Origin: Zestomonas carbonaria | GTDB taxonomy: Bacteria > Pseudomonadota > Gammaproteobacteria > Pseudomonadales > Pseudomonadaceae | Direction: 5' to 3' | DNA: 64,000 bases | Assembly: GCF_904061905.1 (NCBI RefSeq) | Contig: NZ_CAJFCI010000039.1 | Coordinates: 1-64,000 of the forward strand | In this document: positions 59,743 through 64,000 of the stretch, in pieces | Layout of the letters: every line of letters starts with the position of its first letter | Position numbering within the stretch: position 1 is the stretch's first letter | Made by a program: the position numbers and the translations under genes | The notes under the pieces: generated by a model | Databases searched by the model: none | What the model saw: only the letters and a program-made list of their open reading frames with translations | What the model was told of the DNA's origin: nothing

Positions 59743-61059
59743 ATGAGCGAATGGCTCGACGGCCTGACCGGCTGGCTCGCCGCGCAGCCGCAGTGGCTGG
59801 GCCTGGTGCTGTTCCTGGTGGCCTGCATCGAGTGCCTGGCGATCGCCGGCATCATCGTGCCCGGCACCGTGCTACTGTTCGCCATCGGCGTACTCGCCGG
59901 CAGCGGCGCCCTGGAACTGTGGGAGACACTGCTGCTCGCCTACCTCGGCGGCCTGCTCGGCGATGCGATCTCCTACGCCCTGGGCCGGCGCTTCCACCAG
60001 AACATCCGCCGGCTGCCGGGCCTGCGCCAGCACCCGGAATGGCTGTCCGGCGCCGAACTGTATTTCCACCGCTACGGGGTGATCAGCCTGCTGGTCGGGC
60101 GTTTCATCGGCCCGCTGCGGCCGATGCTGCCGATGGTCGCCGGCATGCTCGACATGCCGCTCGGGCGCTTCATCGGGGTCAGCCTGATCGCCGCCGCCGG
60201 CTGGTCGGTGGCCTACCTGCTGCCCGGCTGGACCACCGGCGCGGCCATGCGCCTGCCGCTGCCGCCCGGCTTCTGGAGCGACGCGGCGCTGGTGGTCGGC
60301 GGCCTGGCCCTGGTCGTCGGCCTGATCGCCCACGCCAGCATGAGCGAACACCGCTGGGTAACACCGATGAGCGCCGGGCTCTGCCTGCTGGCGCTAATCG
60401 CCCTGCTGGTCGGCTGGCCGTACTTGCAGGAGCTGGACCAGGGCCTGCTGACGCTGGTCCAGGAACAGCGCAACCCCATCCTCGACCACTACATGGTGCT
60501 GCTCACCCGCCTCGGCGACATGAGCACCCAGGTGGTGGCCGGCGCCCTGCTCTGCGGCCTGCTGCTGTTCACCCGGCAATGGCGCGCCGCCCTGTTCGCC
60601 ATCGGCGCGCTGCTCGGCACCGCGCTGGCCAACGGCCTGCTCAAGGCGCTGTTCGCCCGCAGCCGCCCGGACGTGCTGCTGCAACCGCTGGACAGCTTCA
60701 GCCTGCCCAGCGGCCACAGCTCGGCGGCCTTTGCCTTCTTCCTGGTGCTGGGGATTCTCGCCAGCCGCGAGCAGCCGGTGCGCTGGCGGCTGACCTGGCT
60801 GCTGCTGGCCTGCCTGCCGGCGCTGGCGATCGCCCTGTCGCGGGTCTACCTCGGCGTGCACTGGCCCACCGACATCATCGCCGGCTCCCTGCTGGCCGCC
60901 GGCATGTGCGCCGCCAGCCTGAGCATCGCGCAGTGGCGCACGCCGCTGGCGGCCCTGGCGCCGCGCATCTGGTGGCTGGTGCTGCCGGCCTGCCTGGCGC
61001 TGCTCGGCGGTTTCTCGCTGTGGGCGCTGCCCGAGGCGTTCCAGCGCTATGCGTATTGA
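59743..61059 (+). CDS. DedA/PAP2 two-domain membrane protein
   Basis: 438 residues joining two membrane domains. The N-terminal half (about 1-200) is a DedA/SNARE-associated domain with IIVPGTVLLFAIGVLAGSG and GRFIGPLRPMLPMVAGMLDM, which carry the conserved Gly/Arg-Pro residues of lipid scramblase-like DedA proteins. The second half (about 230-430) is a PAP2 phosphatase with all three motifs: KALFARSRP, PSGHSSAA and SRVYLGVHWPTD. This fits lipid-carrier (undecaprenyl or phosphatidate) recycling, with flipping and dephosphorylation in one chain. It follows mpg by three bases. Confidence 0.9.
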   Translation: MSEWLDGLTGWLAAQPQWLGLVLFLVACIECLAIAGIIVPGTVLLFAIGVLAGSGALELWETLLLAYLGGLLGDAISYALGRRFHQNIRRLPGLRQHPEWLSGAELYFHRYGVISLLVGRFIGPLRPMLPMVAGMLDMPLGRFIGVSLIAAAGWSVAYLLPGWTTGAAMRLPLPPGFWSDAALVVGGLALVVGLIAHASMSEHRWVTPMSAGLCLLALIALLVGWPYLQELDQGLLTLVQEQRNPILDHYMVLLTRLGDMSTQVVAGALLCGLLLFTRQWRAALFAIGALLGTALANGLLKALFARSRPDVLLQPLDSFSLPSGHSSAAFAFFLVLGILASREQPVRWRLTWLLLACLPALAIALSRVYLGVHWPTDIIAGSLLAAGMCAASLSIAQWRTPLAALAPRIWWLVLPACLALLGGFSLWALPEAFQRYAY

Positions 61060-61072
61060 GGTGGGGTGGTTT

Positions 61073-61100
61073 ATTGGATCCCCGCGAACGCGGGGACCCA
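61073..61100. repeat. Family B palindrome between convergent genes
   Basis: ATTGGATCCCCGCG AA CGCGGGGACCCA-type element between the DedA-PAP2 stop and the AraC stop; stem of about nine bases. Confidence 0.7.
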
Positions 61101-61138
61101 GCCCCCCTGGGCCCCAGAAAAAGAACAGGAAGTCCTTC

Positions 61139-62170
61139 CTACAAGGAACAGTCCGAGTCGACGGTTCTCGACGCCTCGGCCTTGCCACGCCGCCGGAACT
61201 CCACCGGCGTCTCGCCGACCCAGCGCTTGAAGGCCCTGTAGAACGTGCTCGGCTCGGAGAAACCGGTGCGCTCGACGATCACCTCGATACGCTCGTCGGT
61301 CTTCAGCAACAGTTCCTTGGCCAGCCGGCAGCGGTAATCGGTGATCAGGTCGTTGAAACGCACCCCGGCCATCGCCAGCCGCTCGCGCAGGCGGCGCGGC
61401 GGCATGTCGAGGCGGCTGGCGACCTGCTCCAGGGTCGCGCCACCGTTCACCAGCAGTTCGGCGATCAGTTCGCGGACCTGGCGCACCAGGTCCAGGCGCT
61501 CCACCTCGGCCAACTGGCGACGGGCCAGCGACTCGTGGATACGCAGCAGCTCCGGCGCCGCGTGGCGCGAAGGCTTGGCTAGCACGGCGGCATCGAACGA
61601 CAGGGCATAGCGATCGGCGCCCAGCTCGGCGGGGCAGCCGTAGACCGCCCGGTAGCGCTCCGGCGGTGCGCCCTCGGTGTGCATGAGCTGCACCAGGCGC
61701 GGCCTGAATTCCTGGTCGGTGAGCGCACCGAACAGGCGGATCACCGCGCCGGCCAGCATCTCCGGGAAATGCCGGCTGCTGCCGAGCTGCATGCCGAGGG
61801 AAAGCACCGCCTCCTCGCCGTTCACCTCCAGGCGCGCGCTGAGGGTGTCGGACAGCAGGCGCACGTAGCGCAGCGAGTGCTGGAGGCCGGCGCCGAAGGT
61901 TTCGCTGGAGAGGAACAGGTATTCCAGCAACAGGCCGTGGAAGGCCGGCAGATGACCGGCCAGGTGCAGGCCGACATGCTCTTCGCCGCACTCCTCGGCA
62001 GCCGCCTTCCAGAACTGGGTCTGGGCGGCATGGGGGAAACGCCCGGCCGGCAGGCCGCCCGGCGCCAGGCCGACACGTCCCAGAACCCGGTCCGGGTCGG
62101 TGCCGCTCGCGCGCAAGGCGTCGATCACCGGGCGCATCAGCGCCACATCGTCGGTCAGATCACGCATCAT
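61139..62170 (-). CDS. AraC family transcriptional regulator
   Basis: 343 residues. The N-terminal domain is of the arabinose-binding-like type (FPHAAQTQFWKAAAEECGEEHVGLHLAGHLPAFHGLLLEYLFLSSETFG) and the AraC DNA-binding pair covers about residues 235-330, with LEQVASRLDMPPRRLRERLAMAGVRFNDLI and IEVIVERTGFSEPSTFYRAFKRWVGETPVEFR. Start is MM at 62170/62167. It diverges from the MaoC-like dehydratase gene, a likely target, over 163 bases. Ligand is unknown, possibly a fatty acid or acyl compound. Confidence 0.85.
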   Translation of the reverse strand: MMRDLTDDVALMRPVIDALRASGTDPDRVLGRVGLAPGGLPAGRFPHAAQTQFWKAAAEECGEEHVGLHLAGHLPAFHGLLLEYLFLSSETFGAGLQHSLRYVRLLSDTLSARLEVNGEEAVLSLGMQLGSSRHFPEMLAGAVIRLFGALTDQEFRPRLVQLMHTEGAPPERYRAVYGCPAELGADRYALSFDAAVLAKPSRHAAPELLRIHESLARRQLAEVERLDLVRQVRELIAELLVNGGATLEQVASRLDMPPRRLRERLAMAGVRFNDLITDYRCRLAKELLLKTDERIEVIVERTGFSEPSTFYRAFKRWVGETPVEFRRRGKAEASRTVDSDCSL

Positions 62171-62333
62171 CGTCGGTGAGGTTCTTGTTGTTCGTGAGGC
62201 GGCGTCATCTTAGGCAGTTTTGAGCCCGCGACTCAACCGATTGACCGGGTCGCCAGCGGCGGCCGCCAGACTGCCAATGCACACGCGGGCCAGCCGGCTA
62301 AGCTGCTGCCATTCGCATCGAGGAGATATCCGC

Positions 62334-63194
62334 ATGGCCATCGACTGGCAAGACCTGCCCGCCCCTCCCGCCCTGCCCGGCCTGTTCCTGAAGGCCGCGC
62401 TGCGCCGCAAGGTGACCGGCAGGAGCCTGCCGGACCTCGGCCTGCGCAGCCAGCTCACGGTCGATCCCGGCCACCTCGCGCGCTACCGGCAACTCTGCGC
62501 GGCCAGCGACGACGGCTGCCTGCCGCCGGCCTATCCGCACCTGCTGGCCTTCCCGCTGCAAATGCGCCTGCTCACCGACAAGCGCTTCCCCTTCCCGCTG
62601 CTCGGCCTGGTCCACCTGGAGAACCGCGTCCGCGTGCTGCGCCCGCTCGGCGGGCTGGGGCCGTTCCAGGTCGGCGTGCGCCTGGCGGACCTGCAACCGC
62701 ACGCGAAGGGTGCGGTGTTCAGCCTGATCACCAGCCTGGAGGACCAGCTTGGCCCGCTCTGGGAAGGCGACAGCCGCCTGCTCTGCCGCGCCGTGCGCCT
62801 GGACGGCACGCCGGCCGAACCCGAGACGCCCGCGCCGCTGGAGCTGGCGCCGCTGGCCGACTGGTCGGCACCGGCGGACATCGGCCGGCGCTACGCGCGG
62901 GTCTCCGGCGACTACAACCCGATCCACCTCAGCGCCCTCTCCGCCCGCCTGTTCGGTTTCCCGCGCGCCATCGCCCACGGCCTGTGGAGCAAGGGCCGCG
63001 CCCTGGGCGCCCTCGCCGGGCGCCTGCCGCAGGCCGGCTACGAAGTCGAAGTGCGCTTCCAGAAGCCGGTGCTGCTTCCCAGCCACGTCGGCCTGCTCGC
63101 CAGCGCGCCGGGCGAAAGCGGGCAGTTCCAGCTCGAAGGCGCGGAAAACCTGCTGCACATGAGCGGAAGCTGGCGGCCGCTGTCAGATGGGTGA
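62334..63194 (+). CDS. MaoC-like (hot-dog) acyl dehydratase
   Basis: 286 residues, with the MaoC hydratase motif YARVSGDYNPIHLSALSARLFGFPRAIAHGLWSKGRALG near residues 200-240, where D and H of DYNPIH are catalytic. The first half looks like a second, degenerate hot-dog unit, as in double-length MaoC proteins. It may hydrate or dehydrate acyl-CoA. The start follows AGGAG. Its last codons and stop lie inside an 18-base inverted repeat. The divergent AraC regulator suggests inducible control. Confidence 0.8.
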   Translation: MAIDWQDLPAPPALPGLFLKAALRRKVTGRSLPDLGLRSQLTVDPGHLARYRQLCAASDDGCLPPAYPHLLAFPLQMRLLTDKRFPFPLLGLVHLENRVRVLRPLGGLGPFQVGVRLADLQPHAKGAVFSLITSLEDQLGPLWEGDSRLLCRAVRLDGTPAEPETPAPLELAPLADWSAPADIGRRYARVSGDYNPIHLSALSARLFGFPRAIAHGLWSKGRALGALAGRLPQAGYEVEVRFQKPVLLPSHVGLLASAPGESGQFQLEGAENLLHMSGSWRPLSDG

Positions 63195-63232
63195 CAACCC
63201 ATCGTCCTCGATGTGATGGGTTGTCACCCATC
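63186..63232. terminator. Inverted repeat at the MaoC gene end
   Basis: Bases 63186-63203 (GATGGGTGACAACCCATC) and 63215-63232 are perfect 18-base inverted repeats, and each can also fold on itself. The left arm holds the MaoC TGA. A strong transcript end or pause is expected. A family B palindrome follows at 63241-63268. Confidence 0.8.
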
Positions 63233-63331
63233 CTACGGACTGGATCCCCGTGTTCGCGGGGAACCCAAAACCCGCCAACGCTTGCCTGCCGAACGCGACA
63301 GGCCGAAGCTATGCGGCTGAAGGAGAGCCGC

Positions 63332-63637
63332 ATGAACCTCGACGAACTGACCCAACGCCTGCACGCGATCCGCGACCGCAACGACTGGCGCCGCTTCCAC
63401 AGCCCGAAGAACCTGGCCATGGCCGCCAGCGTGGAAATGGCCGAACTGGTGGAAATCTTCCAGTGGCTGGGCGAGGACGAATCGCGCCGGCTGTCCGCCG
63501 AACAGCTCGAGCACGCCGGCCAGGAAGTCGGCGATATCGTCCTCTACCTGCTGCTGATGTGCGCCGAGCTGGGCATCGACATGGAACAGGCGGTGCGCGC
63601 CAAGCTGGCCGACAACGAACGGCGGTTCGCGACATGA
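63332..63637 (+). CDS. MazG-like nucleotide pyrophosphohydrolase
   Basis: 101-residue all-helical protein of the MazG/dCTPase (RS21-C6-like) group. The metal site is in FHSPKNLAMAASVEMAELVEIFQWLGEDE (ExxE) and HAGQEVGDIVLYLLLMCAELGID (ExxD). It would hydrolyse unusual dNTPs such as modified dCTP, cleaning the nucleotide pool. The ATG at 63332 is selected by AGGAGAG just before it; an in-frame ATG seven codons earlier lies on the wrong side of that site. Its stop overlaps the cmoM start (ATGA). Confidence 0.88.
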   Translation: MNLDELTQRLHAIRDRNDWRRFHSPKNLAMAASVEMAELVEIFQWLGEDESRRLSAEQLEHAGQEVGDIVLYLLLMCAELGIDMEQAVRAKLADNERRFAT

Positions 63638-64000
63638 CCGACCGCCATTTCGACGAACTGGCGACACGCTTCGCCGAGAAGATCTACGGCGGCGCCAAGG
63701 GCGCGATCCGCCTCGCCGTGTTGCAGGCCGACCTCTCCGAAGCGCTGCCGGACCGGCCGCTGCGCGTGCTGGACGTCGGCGCCGGGCTCGGCCACATGGC
63801 GCTGTGGCTGGCCCAGCGCGGCCACCAGGTGACCCTCGCCGAACCGGCCGAGCCGATGATCGAAGGCGCCCGAGAACGCTTCGCCGCCGCCGGCCAGGCC
63901 GCCACGTTCATCCAGGCGCCCTGGCAGGACCTGCTCGGCCAGCTCACCGAACCCTACGACCTGGTGCTCTGCCATGCGGTGCTGGAATGGCTGGCCGATC
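63634..64000 (+). CDS. cmoM: tRNA 5-carboxymethoxyuridine methyltransferase CmoM (partial)
   Basis: The first 122 codons of a class I methyltransferase that runs off the window. It opens MTDRHFDELATRFAEKIYGG, has the SAM motif I LRVLDVGAGLGHMALWLAQRGHQV near residues 43-66, and YDLVLCHAVLEWLAD near the edge, matching E. coli CmoM (formerly SmtA) closely. CmoM methylates cmo5U34 of tRNA, aiding decoding. Its ATG overlaps the MazG-like stop by four bases. The rest cannot be judged. Confidence 0.88.
   Translation, partial: MTDRHFDELATRFAEKIYGGAKGAIRLAVLQADLSEALPDRPLRVLDVGAGLGHMALWLAQRGHQVTLAEPAEPMIEGARERFAAAGQAATFIQAPWQDLLGQLTEPYDLVLCHAVLEWLAD

Overview
The window is a gene-dense, high-GC stretch of a Pseudomonas chromosome with about 66 protein genes. 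Gene content and order match the P. aeruginosa block from rhlE1 (PA3950) to just past PA4011, including amn, ladS-thiD-thiE-hemL, miaB-phoH-ybeY-corC-lnt, leuS-lptE-holA and the nadD-to-lipA cell-shape cluster. It is probably a related species of the P. aeruginosa group rather than P. aeruginosa itself. An adenine-deaminase gene sits beside rhlE1, an extra secreted protein gene sits between the TetR gene and ladS, proteins such as LptE differ clearly from memory of the PAO1 versions, and intergenic regions are unusually rich in small palindromic repeats. The species call is inference.

Layout. 74-8371: adenine deaminase, two VOC proteins, RhlE1 helicase, NYN nuclease-like protein, YbaK-type deacylase, a YciC-like membrane protein, an SDR, a CDGSH protein, an EEP-family enzyme and a periplasmic binding protein. 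8505-14583: HrpB, a lipoprotein/DinB/YiiP overlapping trio, a MAPEG protein, an Lrp/AsnC regulator and DUF2788. 14837-22600: RluE, MBL hydrolase, fatty acid hydroxylase with a divergent AraC regulator, AMP nucleosidase, and an AidB-like acyl-CoA dehydrogenase under a TetR repressor with two clear operators. 22881-30813: a Sel1-like secreted protein, LadS, thiamine (thiD, thiE) and haem (hemL) genes, a Sel1 protein and DUF1820. 30942-36504: miaB, phoH, ybeY, corC, lnt (tRNA and rRNA maturation, lipoprotein acylation).

36586-45285: YdcF, YbeL-like zinc ribbon, P-loop kinase-like protein, leuS-lptE-holA, a small gene recognised as ribosome-rescue factor arfA with a hairpin inside its coding region, and sltB3. 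45286-56367, all on the minus strand: proA-nadD-rsfS-rlmH-mrdA-rodA-sltB1-rlpA-dacC-ybeD-lipB-lipA. It joins NAD synthesis, ribosome silencing and methylation, the elongasome (PBP2/RodA), peptidoglycan trimming and lipoate synthesis, mostly with overlapping or near-overlapping stops and starts. 56648-64000: an alpha/beta hydrolase with a PilZ-like tail, a SAM methyltransferase, Mpg glycosylase, a DedA-PAP2 fusion, an AraC regulator divergent from a MaoC-like dehydratase, a MazG-like pyrophosphohydrolase and the start of cmoM.

No tRNA, rRNA, insertion sequence, prophage or CRISPR array was recognised. The points most worth a second look are the non-stop type arfA hairpin, the hydrolase-PilZ fusion, the paired TetR operators, and the mosaic of at least seven palindromic intergenic repeat families, several of which form bidirectional terminator-like structures between convergent genes.
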